Assembly: GCF_907164915.1 (NCBI RefSeq)
Contig: NC_061863.1
Span: forward strand, 7,122,340 to 7,186,339
Direction of reading: 5' to 3'
Length of the DNA: 64,000 nt
Source: Impatiens glandulifera
Taxonomy: Eukaryota; Streptophyta; Magnoliopsida; Ericales; Balsaminaceae
Shown piece by piece: positions 12,790 to 26,027 of this stretch; the stretch's first letter is position 1, and each line of letters starts with the position of its first letter. A program made the position numbers and the translations under genes. The notes beneath the pieces were generated by a model, which saw only the letters and a list, made by a program, of their open reading frames with translations, did not search any database and was not told the DNA's origin.

Positions 12790-15215
12790 AACATAACTTT
12801 TAGATATTTTATTAATATTATAATATAAATTTATTACATATTTTAAATATATTTTAAAATATAACAAATAAAATGAATTGAAAAAATCTTACCAATTGAA
12901 CAACATAATTAAGAAATAAGCTAATGAAAATAAAAAGTTGATTATAATTTATTTAAATATAAAGCCATTACAAATCTTATTATAATTTATTTAACTATAA
13001 GTCATATCAATCATGAGAGAGTACATCTTTATAATGTACCATAATATAGAGACAAATAAGACTGAGATGTTTCAACTTCATATTTTTATCAGTTAATTTT
13101 GATTTAACAACAAGTAAATTAGGGTTAAGTTGTTCACTAAAACCATCTTCGCAATTTTGAGCTTCTATGACACAAGAATCAACCAACGACTTAACATTAT
13201 AATATGATTTTGAACCAGATTTTGAACCAAGTTCAACAATCCCTCTAGCAATGTTATCAATTGCTATATCGTAATCTTCAGCGCATATCTCGTACACTTC
13301 CTTCTCATTAGGATCACTTGTTTGTTTGAGGATATCATTGATTTGAATGAGGGTGGTAGAAGCATATGTATTTGATGATTTTAGTAAAAGAACTAAAAGT
13401 CCTTTAACATCGGCTTTCGCACTATCTGGGGATTTGATCTTAGAGTAGAAATACAAAGATCAAAATAATCTGTCGTTTTACAAACATCAATAATTAAATC
13501 AGCATTCGAAAGATTATTCAAGTCAAATAGTGACATGATAAAGATTAACATTATGTAAATAGATAGTGATGCTTCCATTATTTCGTTTGAGAAAATTGAA
13601 CATCACAACCACACATTTATTTATTTATTTATTTATTATGAGCAACAATTTAATATATAAATGGAAGAATGGATACCAAATTTTCAATATAGATTTCTTG
13701 TATAATTAAAAAGAATTTTAACAATTTAAAAAAGGAAAAAAATAATTAATAAATATACATCCTTTAGTAGAATTCTCTCAATCTTTTTTTAGAAGAAAAT
13801 ACCAAAAATTAGTAAAAATCAACTAATTGAGACTAATTGATTTGCTATTAATTAATATTCCATTCTCGATTAATTAGTAAATCAATTAGACTAATTGATT
13901 CGTTACTGATTTTTGTTATTTCCTTCCAAAGATGATAGAGAAATAATTCTACAAAATGATTTAAACAGTGAATCAACACTCACTCCATTAACTAAAAAGA
14001 ATTTTATCAATTTTAAAAAAGGAAAAAATAATTAATAAATGTCTATCTTTTAGTAGATGTACTTGAATGACAAGATTTTTTTTTGATTTTTATAAACAAA
14101 ATATCAAATGAAAACAAAAAAAAATACTTTTTCTTTATACATCAAAATCTAGTTTTAAGTCTAATTTAATAAAATAATTAATCACTTAATTTAATATATT
14201 AAATACTTATCTATTTATATATAATAATAATAATTATTATTATTTTGAATTTTGATTGGTTTGACGGATTGAAAGTTGGGATTAATTTGAATATATATGT
14301 AAGAGTAAAGGAATACTTGGGTGAAATCGTGAATTGACCCATACATAAATTTAAAACGTTTAAAAATAAAATAAAAAATGATATGTGTATTTTCTTCCAA
14401 GAAAGATTTGCTATTGATTTTTGGTGTTTCCTTCCAAGAAAGATTTTGAAAAATAATTCTACAAAATGATTTAAACATGAATCAAATAAAATCATATAAA
14501 TTGTGATTGATTCGTCAATCAATAACAAATTTTTAATAAATTAACAAATTAATTAATTTAATTAATTTGTTATTGATTAATATTCCATTCTTGGTCAATT
14601 AGCAAATACCAATTGATTTGCTGACTTTTATTATTTCGTTTTAAGAGATAATTCTCCAATTAACAACATTTACTTGAATTTTTATAAAAAAAATATCAAA
14701 TGAGGAAAAAATATTTTTCTCCATACATCAAAATCTAGTTTTAAACCTCATTTAATAAAAATAATTAATCACTAAATTTAATATATTAAATACTTATTTA
14801 ATATAAATATATTTATAAGTACCTTTTATATATATATAAATAAAAATATACTAAAAATATATTTAATTTATTTTAAAAGAGAAAAAAGTTAAACACATTA
14901 CTCTACAAAATTTATTAAATGACTAATTTAAACTTCTAAATTAAATAAAATTATTTGTATAAAAAATTATATACATTTTTTTACATCACACCTCTTTATC
15001 TTACTTCATTATAAAACAAAATTTTCATGTATAAAAAAATAATTATAAAATAAAAAAAAAATAAAAATAAAAAAAATAAAAATATATACATATATATTGA
15101 AAAGAAATGAATTTAATGATTTAGGTGAAAAAAAATGAGTGAATGAGTTCGAAGTTAAAAAGAGTCGTTAACACTCGACTGACTAGGTAAACCAATGAAG
15201 ACTATTTCTTTCTCT
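12790..15215. repeat. Segmental duplication, copy A (PMEI pseudogene block)
   Basis: Collinear with 26028-28033 through the PMEI sequence, its leader and about 1 kb upstream of it. Both copies end in the phrase accaatgaagactattt..tctct. Copy A carries about 450 extra bases (14660-15120) relative to copy B. Copy A continues past the phrase where copy B is interrupted by the CACTA element. Confidence 0.8.
13007..13578 (-). pseudogene. Frameshifted pectin methylesterase/invertase inhibitor (PMEI)
   Basis: Copy of the intact PMEI at 26215-26787. It keeps the ATG (13578), the signal peptide, the first cysteine pair (VCKTTDYFDLC) and most of the four-helix domain. It has two extra bases in ctgggga near 13427-13432, where copy B reads ctgga. 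This moves the N-terminal 50 or so residues out of frame with the rest. The downstream part still has the EICAEDYDIAID motif and the fourth cysteine (AQNCEDGF). Everything else is nearly unchanged, so the loss looks recent. A sequencing error is the alternative. Confidence 0.8.
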
Positions 15216-15431
15216 GCTCTTTATTAATAATTTGTTTTTATCTTTTAGAGTTTAACTTATTTTACATATTTTTAGAGTAATAACAGAGTAAATAAATTAA
15301 ATTTACAAAATATATATGTTTTAAAATAAATTAAATTTATGAAATATATATGTTACAATGATCCAATCAGCATGAGAAGAAAGAAGAAATTAAAAAAAAA
15401 AAATGCAACTGCATCTTCATTTCTGTGAATA

Positions 15432-15433
<2 letters not shown>

Positions 15434-15485
<52 letters not shown>
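15434..15485. repeat. (AT)n microsatellite
   Basis: About 26 uninterrupted TA units. Confidence 0.95.
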
Positions 15486-15487
<2 letters not shown>

Positions 15488-16380
15488 GGAAGAATTGATA
15501 TTAAAACTATCAATATTTTATGCATATTTCTTGAATCTATACATTAGAAGAAAAAAATATCTTCAATCATTTACCATTTTTCCTTGGATTTTGTTGATAA
15601 AAGAATCAAATTTTCAAAAGGGAAGTTCATGTCTACTTATCAAGATAATAGTATTTTGGTAAACAATGAAATAATCTAGAAAGTTTCAGATTTTTTTTCT
15701 CTATATATATATATGTATAGAGAGGGAGATTAAAATATATTTGTAAGTTATGGGTGGAAATTGAATAAGAGAGTTTAAAGGAAAAATTGAACAAAACAAA
15801 AATTCAAGGCAAAATTGATTGAAATAGCAAGTTTAAAACCAAACTTGAAGCAGGGAAGAAAGTCGAGGGACTGTTTTAAAGACTTCAGAGTAGAGACTAC
15901 TTCTGACCGAAAACCAGTTTAAAAGAATGTTCAGGGTAGCTTTGGTGCCTGCTCCTCAGTAACTTTGGAATAGATTGGGATTGAATTCAATGAATTTCAG
16001 TTTGTTTTGATGCAATCAATATCTTATTTTGAAGCTTATTTTGGATTCAAGTGTCCCTCCCTTCTAGCGTTATAAGAACCTCTCTTTTGTCTCTAGATAA
16101 CTTAGAACAAATCGGGATATTTTCAAAGTAGTTCAACATACACAAAATATTAGCCTAATAACTTGAATCTTTAAGTCACATATAGCTTCTTTTAAAAAAA
16201 AAATGAAATCACAACTTAAATATGTTCTTTGAGTTCATATTTCAACACATGACTAAGTAATATATTGTTTGTGTGTTTATTTGAAAGGTAAAACACGTGA
16301 CTTGACTTCACATGACTAAGTAGAAGCGAAGATGATCATGTGTTTTCACCGGCCCTCGAATTCATCAGTTTTGGTATCAT
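15486..16380. other. Intergenic DNA, no gene seen
   Basis: AT-rich, with no ORF or recognisable element. Confidence 0.4.
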
Positions 16381-17320
16381 CAACTTCCATAGCTTAGTTA
16401 TACATAATTGTCATTACCAGTTAAGCAATGTTTCTAGATTTATTTTCTAGTTGACAGAGGAAGTGAAGAAGAGAGAATGTATTTCTTAATCTTATACTAG
16501 CATTATGCAAATTTTGTTGTCCCAAAAGACTTGTGTGAGTTTTTTTTAGTACATTTGATGATGGATTAAAATCCTTCTTCTTTTTTTCTTGTTGTATTAA
16601 TGAAATATGCTAGTTCATTTATATACTAAAAATACACTAGCATTAACTAGATAATAAGATCACATATTTATTTTCAGAAAAGTAAAATATCAATTCTTTA
16701 GGATTAACTTATCAACTAAAGCAAGAGAGCTAACGGAAACCTTATTCCGCTATCTATTTATTTTCAAGAGTACAAGGTTAGATTTAACGAGTATTCTGAA
16801 AAACAAGACAATGACAGGCTCCATGTCAACCAAGGATTTTGATAATACTATGACTAATAAAACCCAAGTGCAACAAGAAGTATTCATGGAAATTAGTTTT
16901 GATTTATGAACAGTTAGTTATGAGTAGCCTTATTGGGAATATCATTCATAAGCATAATTGCTTGATGCATTTAATATAAGAACCATAATTTCTGAATAGT
17001 CAGTCTTCTAAGTAACAATTATCAAATAGGATAATCATGTAAATTGAACATGATCAACCAACAATGCAACTATAATAGATTTCTGAGTATTTAGCCAATA
17101 ACATAAAAGAAATTTTCATCAATTTTCATGAAGGGAAAATAATAACAAGTAATAATCAGTTACGTAATTTACCTGGATTTTGTTGATCAGTTCAATAATT
17201 AACCGACAGCGAACTTGTTGGTCAAATAGGCTGATTCTACCGGGATGAATCACACTCTAGCACAGTTCATCTTCTACGGAGAGTTCTTCACAACGTTTGC
17301 ATTCAATAAATTAAAAGCCA
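16380..17320. repeat. Local duplication unit, copy 1
   Basis: Similar by eye to about 20575-21900: shared agcttagttatacacaattg, tcgacagagg.agcgaagaaga and, at its end, ctctagcacagttcatctt. Partial copies occur near 23400 and 25400-25760. The last 150 bases are a gene fragment (minus) described at 21760. Confidence 0.6.
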
Positions 17321-18460
17321 TATCAACTTAAAACAGTTACTGGAATATATAAATAAATATTTTTTATTTAAGAAGTTAATACAAAACCATTTTCAAATTA
17401 ATTAATCTCAATAAAAAAAAAACATTAGACATATATTGTATAAACAAAAAATACAAGCAATATCAACTTAGATAATCTAGACTTTTTCTATCATATTCTT
17501 CAACAATTATAATTCAAATAAGCTATAAAATGTGTTATTGTCTTCATTGCATGTTTCAAGAATAAAATATTTAAAAAAATATATAAACAATTAAATTATA
17601 TTGGTTAAAAGAATAAGAAAAAAGATGTTAACAAATACCAACTTCTATCTACCAAAATCTGAGTGAAAGATATAGAAATTCTTGTGTGAACACAAAAATA
17701 CCTTTTTCAAATGACTATATGAGTTTCATCAGAAATAATTTTGTAAACGACATAAAAGTAGAATAAGGAGAAACTAAATATTCTCAAATAAAATATTGAT
17801 ACACATTCAAGCCATCTAAAATTAGGGGAAATCGATTTGGATTGATCATAAATTGAGGCTTTTAATAACCATTTAATATTGCATTTTATTATCACTAAAC
17901 TAGTTAATTAATCGACTGGATTTTAAAGTTATAGTTCAAAAATTCTCAATCTTGAGTAGAAAAGAAGTGTATGTCAATGTATATAAAATAAAAATACAGT
18001 TTCGAGTATTTTTCAAATAAAATATTTAAACACAACTATTTAAGATTAATCATAAATTGAGATTGATGAAATAATATCAACAAAAACTAGTAATAAATTC
18101 AAGAAGTCATAGTAAGACTTTGGATTCACATTGAATTATTACACTTCTTTGTGCAAATCTTCTAGAAAATCTATTATAAAGTCATAAAATTGAAATTATG
18201 AGAAAGTAATTCTTTCAAATAAGGCTATTACATCATTTTCGATAGTTTTAGAATATCACTCATTTTAGAAACAACCTTTGGCCAGTTTGTCAAAAGGTGA
18301 AAAAAATAAAAATAAAAAGTCCTCCAGTAGGTGATGCATCTGTCTCACAACAGAAATTCATATACAATTTTAGCATAACGTGACCAATTGTTTCATGGTT
18401 TAATAAATAACCATGGTTTGTAATAGAAAGAATCTTGATCAAAATAGAGCTAAAAGATTA
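17321..18460. other. AT-rich upstream DNA of the PME gene
   Basis: No ORF of interest and no mobile element recognised. Confidence 0.4.
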
Positions 18461-18542
18461 AACCCATATACAATGTATCATCCTCCTTGATGATTTTTCC
18501 CTTTAAAACGTATTATGAGTCTCCCAAGTCTTGAGCAGAGAG

Positions 18543-18552
18543 TTTATAAATA
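18543..18552 (+). promoter_or_regulatory. TATA box of the PME gene
   Basis: The sequence tttataaata lies about 75 bp before the PME start codon. The upstream block (aaacccatatacaatgtatc ... gagtctccca) at 18460-18540 recurs near 45050 and 47468, marking it as the promoter of this gene family. Confidence 0.6.
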
Positions 18553-18621
18553 CATGCTCATTCAAGCATATAAGCATAACTATAGAGATAAGAGATTATT
18601 GAGAAAATCAAAGTAACAGCA

Positions 18622-19735
18622 ATGTCACCATGGCTGTTACTATTCATTTTTCTTACAGTGTGTTGGAATGATGCTGAATTATGTGGTGCAGACAGACACA
18701 TAGTAGTTGCAAAGGACGGTTCAGGGAATTTTACAACGATAGGAGAGGCTATTGCTGCCGCTCCCATCCAAAGCAAAGATATCATTTCTATTATGATAAG
18801 GGAGGGAGTCTACGATGAGTATATTGTAATTGGAAAAGAGAAGATAAATATAATGTTTATTGGAGATGGCATGTACAAGACCATTGTGTCTGGCAATAGG
18901 AGCGTTCATGATGGTATAGGAACCGACAAGACAGCGACAGTTGGTATGTAAAAAATATTTTATATGTTTTCTTAAGCTAGTTAACGAGTGTTCTTTTCAT
19001 TGTATTTGCAAACTAACTTATTTCTCATGTTTTTTAACAGACATTTTAGGAGATGGCTTCATTGCAAAGGAAATGACGTTCCAAAATACAGCTGGTCGAG
19101 AGAAAGAACAAGCGGTGGCACTCAAAAGTGACGCTCAATCTGCCTTTTATAAGTGCAGATTCCTAGGATTTCAGGACACCCTCTATGCTAAAAGTAAAAG
19201 GCAATTCTACAGGGATTGCGAAATTCATGGGACGGTGGATTTCATTTTTGGAGATGCTTCTGCAGTTTTTCAAAAGTGCCTTATTTTTGCCCGAAAACCG
19301 CTAAATGGGCAGAATATAATAACTGCTCAAGGAAGGGAGAGTCCTGAAAGCAAAGGAGGAATAATACTGCACAACTGCACAATAAAAGCAGCTGCTGACC
19401 TCATTCCTTATAAGTCATCCACCAAGACATACCTCGGGAGACCGTGGAAAACTTTATACTCTCGAGTGGTTGTTATGGAAAGTTATATAGAAGATCTTAT
19501 TGACCCTAGGGGATGGATTGAGTGGAACAAAAACCTTACAAACCTAGATAAGTTATTTTACGCAGAATACCAAAACCAAGGCCCAGGTGCTAACACTACT
19601 AATCGTGTGAAATGGCCAGGGTATAAAGTGTTGAAAATCCCTTCTGAAGTATCACAGTTTACTGTGAAGAATTTCATCAAGGGGAATGAATGGATACCCT
19701 GGACCGGTATTCCATTTATTTCTGGTCTACTATAA
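18622..19735 (+). CDS. Pectin methylesterase (two exons, no PMEI pro-region)
   Basis: Exons 18622-18943 and 19041-19735 join in phase across a GT-AG intron (338 aa). It removes methyl esters from homogalacturonan in the cell wall, leaving carboxylates and methanol. A hydrophobic signal peptide (about residues 1-23) leads straight into the catalytic domain, so this is a group-2 (type II) PME. All pectinesterase signatures are present: REGVYDEY, FQNTAG, QAVAL, GFQDTLY, the catalytic DFIFG and YLGRPWK with its Arg and Trp. Length is right for a mature PME plus signal peptide. It lies about 5 kb from the divergent PMEI pseudogene. Its 5' end (about 18564-18777) is the apparent relative of the satellite monomers at 37.9-44.3 kb. 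No lesion seen, so probably functional. Confidence 0.93.
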
Positions 19736-20575
19736 TTATCAGTAGTGTTGATAGGGGGAAATAAAATTAACACATATATTACCATGTGCATGGTATTGTC
19801 TTGTAAGCTAAAAGAAATGTATCTGGCATTGTCTACAAGGTTTCAGTTCAAGAAAAACATTACTTTTTTGTTTGCATACATATAATAGATAAATTGTGGA
19901 TTTGACAAAAAAAGATATCAAATAAAAATATATAAAATTTTGAAGGACTTATATTATATTAATAAAATAATTTTAATCCCTTAACCTAATATTTATATTT
20001 CTCATACTGCCTCCATTTTCTTTCTGCTTCTTACAGGTTCTTGCTACCGCTATCTCTCGGTAACATGCTAAGTTGCTGTCTTAGTTAATAACTTAATACT
20101 TAATATTTTATTATTTATACAAAAGTCTTAGTTAATACTTAATATTATACTTTATTATTTAACATAGCTTTGAGATTCATAATTTATAAAAGATACTAAG
20201 ATAGTTAATACTTAATATTTCTACTTTCCTATTATTACTATACTTAAGATTTGTCATTATTTAATGATAATAAATAATTTTTTTTTGTTTTTAAATTGTA
20301 ATGGATATTATGAACATGAATATTAGTTTCTATCTTCATTTATTCAATATTAAATTATATAAATATTTTTATAATTTACATTGTATCGTATCCTATATTT
20401 TCAAATTTTGCCGTATCGTATACCAGTGCAACATAGTTTATATTGGGATTTTGTTTGTTTCTCATTGTTTCTTTATGAATCACCAGTAGATTCCAAGGTT
20501 TTGAAGCATCTTTACACTCAATTTGCAATTGATATAATCAAATTGATGATAATCTCTTAGTATCATAACATTCCA
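19736..20575. other. PME 3' flank and intergenic DNA
   Basis: AT-rich. A phrase ttagttaa.acttaatat is repeated three or four times at 20080-20225. No gene. Confidence 0.5.
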
Positions 20576-21900
20576 TAAAGGATTAGCTTAGTTATACACA
20601 ATTGTCATTACTAGTCAAGCAATGTTCCTAGATTTATCTAGTCGACAGAGGGAGCGAAGAAGAGAGAATGTACTCTTCTACTAATAGTTTGCAAGTTTTC
20701 TACTTTCTCAATGTCGTGTTAGTAGCTTTAACATCGCATCTTTTTTTCAGAAAAGTGAGATCACAACTGGTGTTTATTATTTTGACATAAATGTATAGTC
20801 AATTCTTTAGTATAAACTTTTCAAACATAGCAGGGGAGCTAGCGAAAACCTTATATCGCTCTCTATTTCTACTGAGTCCAAGGTTGTATTTCATTAAGAT
20901 TTCTGAAAAGCAAGACAATGACACCAAGAATTTTAATAAACCTAGGACTAATAAAACTTTAATCTGCCAAGAAGTATTCATGGGAATTAGCTTTTATTCA
21001 TGAACGGGTGCCAATTGCCTTCTACAGAAGATCATTGACATGGTTCACAATCATAACTGCTTAATTAGTTTAATATAAAGAAACACAAACCCTTAAAGTA
21101 TCTATCATTGCACTGCCGGGGCTTAACCTTAAGAGTAGAATTACAAATATATGAATATTCAGTCAGTTTTCTAAGTAACAGTAAGCAAACAGGATAGTCA
21201 TGTAAATTGAAGGGATGTTTTTATGTTTTTATTTGTGAACTTGTCAAGTGTGTCTGTAGATACTTAAGTAGTAGAATTGATACTTAATTTGTAAGCCGGA
21301 AAGAGTTATTCGAACAGTTTGAAATTTATTTCAGTAGTTATTAAATAAATAAGGCAGTTGGCAGTTGCCAAAGGAGGTTGAGTAATGACAACTGGAATTG
21401 GTTCTAGCGGAAAAAGGAGTTAATAAGGAAACTGCGGGAAAATCAGTTACAGCAGCTGTTTAACGGATGTGACTTCCTTGATCTTATTGGAATATAATTT
21501 TTCTTTGATTTTGTTTCATTTCTCTTTCAGCTCGTTATATACTAATTGAATGCTTCTCGCATTCACAAATAAATTATCTTTAATGAAAAGTTTACCCAAT
21601 CTCTAATATATACATATATATAATTGGAAGGATATACTGGAATCTTCAATATTTAACTTAGTTTTATGAGATTCTAGCCATTACATAAAGGAAATGGCAT
21701 CTATCTTCCAAAAGGAAAAAGGAAATTTAATAAGTGCTAGTCGATTCCGTGATTACCTGAATTTTGTTGATCCGTTCAATGGTTAACTGACCCCAACTAA
21801 TTTGTCGGGTCGAATTGGCCGAGTCAACCGGGATGAAACACCCTCTAGCACAGTTCATCTTCTACGGAGAGTTCTTCAGCTCGTTCATGTCTTCTAATCT
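20575..21900. repeat. Local duplication unit, copy 2
   Basis: Counterpart of 16380-17320 in the same order, with an extra ~400 bases at 21200-21600. Confidence 0.6.
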
Positions 21901-22160
21901 CGTGGATGACTAAATCTTGATTGCAATCAAATTCAACCCCATTGAGCAAGAAACGAAGCCCTGGCCGGCGATTGCAAAAACTTACCGACATGGCTGAACT
22001 TTTGAAGCTTGGACAACCTTCATTTGAAAGGGCTTCAAATCTTTTGAACAAATGTAGGACTGATAAGAAAAAACTCAAGATATAAATTTGAATGCACAAA
22101 AAGACTCTATACACCAAGAGATTCACAAAAGCACAAAAATATCCTTTGAAATTCAATTTA
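21760..22160 (-). pseudogene. Fragment of an unrecognised gene (family of four copies)
   Basis: On the minus strand there are exon-like pieces: one ending SSAMS at GTAAGT, then GLRFLLNGVEFDCNQDL... running to VEDELC and a stop, and then, in a shifted frame, GQLTIERINKIQ before a GTAATC donor. Related pieces lie at 17160-17320, 25609-25990 and 44720-45000, all minus. I do not recognise the protein. The copies travel with the PME/PMEI duplications and each carries different stops or shifts. Confidence 0.45.
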
Positions 22161-22730
22161 AAGCCTAGTTTAAAGCTTGTGTAAACAAAAAGCCAACAGT
22201 TAAACGCAAGGATGCATAGAGAGAATCTTTGTTATATATTAATGGAACACACTTATGAAGGTTCAAGAATGAATGAAAAAAAATATGTTGGATAAAACTC
22301 AATGTTTCTAGCTATGCCAGGGCTTAGGAATCAATAAATAACACTATGATGAAAAGCCATCAGACAGGGGAATAAAGTGAAAGGAGAGAATTTGGCTTAT
22401 CGAAGTGGTTAGAAGGAAGAGGGTGATAACTATTAGAAATAGGATTAGGATAACTATAGATAGATTTACTATTTTGCAAAGTCATTCAATTCAGAATATA
22501 ATTAGGATTTCATCAGTATAAATATATATTTTGATTAAGAATTTTATTTATAAAATGTTTTTGAGGAAAGTTTATCACTCTTCTCAAATATTCTTGGATT
22601 CTCTTTTTTTTTTTTTTTTAAATTTTCAAGCTCTAAAGTTTGAGCACTAACAGTTTCCTAAAACCTAATGAGGAATCCAGTTTGAGTTTCCACAATAAGG
22701 TTACAAATAGGCTTCTAAGGACATTTCGTT
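22160..22730. other. Intergenic DNA with an LTR-like tail
   Basis: The phrase ctaaagtttgagcactaaca at 22633-22652 matches the end of the LTR-like block at 24009-24247 with its flank. A poly-T run is at 22605-22619. No gene. Confidence 0.4.
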
Positions 22731-23100
22731 AATTCATTCAACACACATTGGTGATCCAAACCAGATTTGCTCATTTTGTTGCTCTCATCCATGGCATCCT
22801 CTCTCACACTTTTTTTCTCCCAATGCAAACACATATTTACAAAAGTCTTTATTAATAATATCTATATATCTTATTTTGAAAATTTGATCTTTTGATTTTA
22901 AACTTTTTTTATTTTTTCCTGATAGAGATCATACAAATTAAAGCAATTCCCTTTCCTGACAATAGGAAGTGGAGGGGTAGGTGTAATATATTTTGTAGAT
23001 CAAATATTTTGCTGAATAGACATTGCTTAGATGTTCTCCATCAATTGCATATATCATCTTCTCCATTAAATTTTATTTTGCTTGCTAAATAGATTGATAA
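22730..23100 (+). pseudogene. Duplicated unrecognised exon fragment, copy 1
   Basis: Matches 24330-25020 in order: a non-coding block (tctcccaatgcaaacacata), then coding-like sequence PFPDNRKWRG, then a second block (cttctcc.ttaaatttt.ttttgcttgc). In the other copy the peptide follows a TTTTTCAG acceptor, as in an exon. The gene family is unknown to me. Confidence 0.4.
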
Positions 23101-23459
23101 TTTCATGTTTTGAGTTTTATTAGAATTTTTGTGATATACATTTATTAATGTGTTAATTATAGGATTTGTGGTTATCATTTGTGATTGATGTGATATAAAA
23201 TGAAATAGTTGTCCATTTCATCATGGATCAAACATGATATAAAATGGTTGAAGATGGGTTCCTGTTAGCTTCTCATTGTTTCTTTATGCGCAGTTGTTGA
23301 TGCCGACTGAATTCCAGGGTTTTGAAGATTCTTTACACTCGATTCATTATTGTTGTACATCATTGCAATTGATAAAATCAAATTGATGATAATCACTTGG
23401 TATCATCAACTTCCATAAAGCATTAGCTTAGTTATACACAATTGGCTGATCGGTAAGAC

Positions 23460-24008
23460 CTCTAATCAACAACTCACTCTCGATCGGTTGATCTCCCCTC
23501 CAAAAATTCCAAACACAAGAATGATGTTTTCGGAGACCATGCCGATGGATTGCAAATCTCTAAGGAACATCCCACGACTGAGAGGAGTCAGATGCCGAGG
23601 TGTCTCGTGAAGTCGAGGAGCTTGATGTTCAGGTTGAGGGTATTTCATCAAGATCCCACCTCGTGATGAATTATGTTAATTCATGGAGGAGGATGGAACT
23701 GAGATGCAAACCCATATGGAGTCGGAGCTTGTTCGGCCTCTAGCCAAGCATTCAACAGTTATCACCGATGAAGGCAATGATCAGGACACACGACACCATA
23801 ACCACCTTACTCGAGGATGATAGAGGAAAAGACTCCGCTAGTGAGGTACCATGCACCCCTTAGAGTGAGACTTGCACCACTAGATAAATTAGCGAAGAAT
23901 GTGTGAGTGTTTGCTCAAGAAAGTTTCGAGAATCACCAAATCAATACATGATCGGAAGATGAAGAAGATTCATAGTAGTGTCAACTACAAGGGATCAATA
24001 TTGGGGCA
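23460..24008. other. GC-richer stretch upstream of an LTR-like block
   Basis: Base composition is clearly more balanced than its surroundings. It has no long ORF and ends in a purine-rich ggggca just before the LTR-like sequence. It may be the degenerate 3' internal part of a retrotransposon. Confidence 0.35.
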
Positions 24009-24247
24009 TGTTAGTTGGTGTCACATGAACAATAAAGGATGGTGCCCCGTAAGAGTGTAGTCTTGTGAGTAGTAGATAGAGAGTAGTTAGATTAGTTAGT
24101 TTGTAACGGATATACATAGAGTCTATATAGTTAGAAGTCCATAATTAAGGATATAGTATATTAAAAGATATTAAGGAAATTTATCTCTTTCCCAAATTCA
24201 TATATTTTCTTTTGAAATTCTCAAGCCCTAAAGTTTGAGCACTAACA
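24009..24247 (+). mobile_element. Short LTR-like block
   Basis: Begins TGTTAGT and ends ACTAACA, a perfect 7-bp inverted pair, with a purine-rich stretch just upstream. Contains ctatatag in a promoter-like position. No primer-binding site follows, so it would be a 3' or solo LTR. About 239 bp. Confidence 0.45.
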
Positions 24248-24329
24248 GGTTCCTAAACATAATGAGGAGTCCATACTGAGTTTACATTTGAAGGTTAGAA
24301 ATGTGCTAATAGGGACATTGAGTTAATTC

Positions 24330-25020
24330 ATTGAACAATATTCTTAACCAGATTTGCTCCTATCCATTTTGCTGCTCCTATCAATGATACAATCTCACTC
24401 TTTTTTTCTCCCAATGCAAACACATATATACAAAAGTCTTTATTAATATATTGATCCTCTGTCATATTTCAAAATTTTGAATAATTTTTGTTGTTTTTCA
24501 GATAATGATCAGGCAAAAATGTTTAGCAGACCCTTTCCTGACAATAGGAAGTGGAGAGGAGGTGTTAATCTATCTATGCATTAATCTTTCTGCTCTTCAA
24601 ACTTTACTTAGAAGCTCGTTGGATGTATGTTTTTTTAGTTTTTTTTTATACAAATCTTTATCACATCACTCAACTTTTCAACCATTGAATAATTTAATTA
24701 ATCAATCAAAATACTAAAATATATATATATTTTAATTTCAATTTTAAATAAAAAAGAACATTTTAATAATTTAATCCAAATAATTCCAAAAACCCAATTT
24801 TTTCATCAACTAGATTTTTTTCTTTCAAATAATCCATAAAAAACTCAAATAAAAAAAGATCAAACAAGCTCCAGATGTTCTCATCTATGAAGACGTCTAG
24901 TCTAGTAAGGCAAAAAGCATATATCATCTTCTCCTTCAAATTTTCTTTTGCTTGCCAGGAAGGGTTAATGTTGATGAAGGATGCACAAGGACAGAATAAT
25001 TTCATGTTTTGAGTTTTATT
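24330..25020 (+). pseudogene. Duplicated unrecognised exon fragment, copy 2
   Basis: Copy of 22730-23100. After a TTTTTCAG acceptor at about 24501 one frame reads NDQAKMFSRPFPDNRKWRGG before a stop. An AT-rich insertion at about 24630-24860 separates it from the second shared block. Not recognised. Confidence 0.4.
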
Positions 25021-25608
25021 TGAATTTGTGATGTAAATTGATTTAATGTGTCGGTTAAAGGATTTGTGGTTATCATTTGTGATTTATGTGATATAATGAA
25101 ATTGTTGTCAATATCATTATGGATCAAACATGAGATAAAATGGTTGAAGTTGGGTTCTTATTTGTTTCTTCATGACATATGTTTATTTAAGATTTGATTT
25201 CAGGTTTTTGCAGCTTCATTACTCACTATTTAAGCTGGAATATTTGCACTGATACGAATATCATGTAAAGAGTAATCCCCTACTTCAACTTAGGGAGTTC
25301 TTAGTTGGAACGAACATGAAACTTTTGTCTCTTAGATAGGTCTTTTTCCACTTGAGCTACCCTAATGGGTTAGTCATAAACTCATTTTCACTTCATAGCA
25401 ATTCATTGTAGCTCAAATGGCAAGAGTTGACAATCATGTAAATTGAAGGTGATTTTTTATTTTTTTTTCATGTTTTTGTTTGTTAACTTCTCTAGAAAGA
25501 AGGAATTCAACAATGCAACAATATATACTTAAATAGATTGTTGGGTATCTAGCCAGGAGCCATTAACATACAGGAATGTCATCAATCTTCAAAAAGGAAG
25601 AAAAATTG

Positions 25609-25990
25609 CTAATCAATTACGTGATTTACCCGGATTTTGTTGATCCGTTCAATGCTCAACTGACCCAGCAAACTAGTTGGGTCGAATAGGTCGCGCCAAT
25701 CGTTGAATGGTCGAATTATCTGGCACAGTTCATCTTTCACCCTCAAATTCGTCACCTGTTGAAGCCCTTGACCGACGAAGAAGAAGATCCTTCGTATAAA
25801 TGTAGGACTCGTATGTAATACCCGCACCGTCTTTCTCTGACGCCCAAACCACCAGCCGAGAGCACCTTCTCACCCACCCACTTGCACCCATGAAAGCATC
25901 CATCCATGGCTTGAAAGAAAGTTTTTGATTTCAAAGTTTTATTCCGAGAGATGTGCTCGACGAAGAAGAAGAAGAAGATCCAGAGAGAAG
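25609..25990 (-). pseudogene. 5' part of the unrecognised gene family
   Basis: Minus strand: a CT-rich leader (tcttcttcttcttcttcg) precedes an ATG near 25910. Open but frame-broken coding-like sequence follows, then VKDELCQ and FDPTSLLGQLSIERINKI running to a GTAAAT donor at about 25629. The most complete member of the family at 21760. It lies just downstream of the intact PMEI on the same strand. Product unknown. Confidence 0.4.
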
Positions 25991-26027
25991 GGAGAGAATA
26001 TAGGGCAAACGGAACAAATAATAGAAC

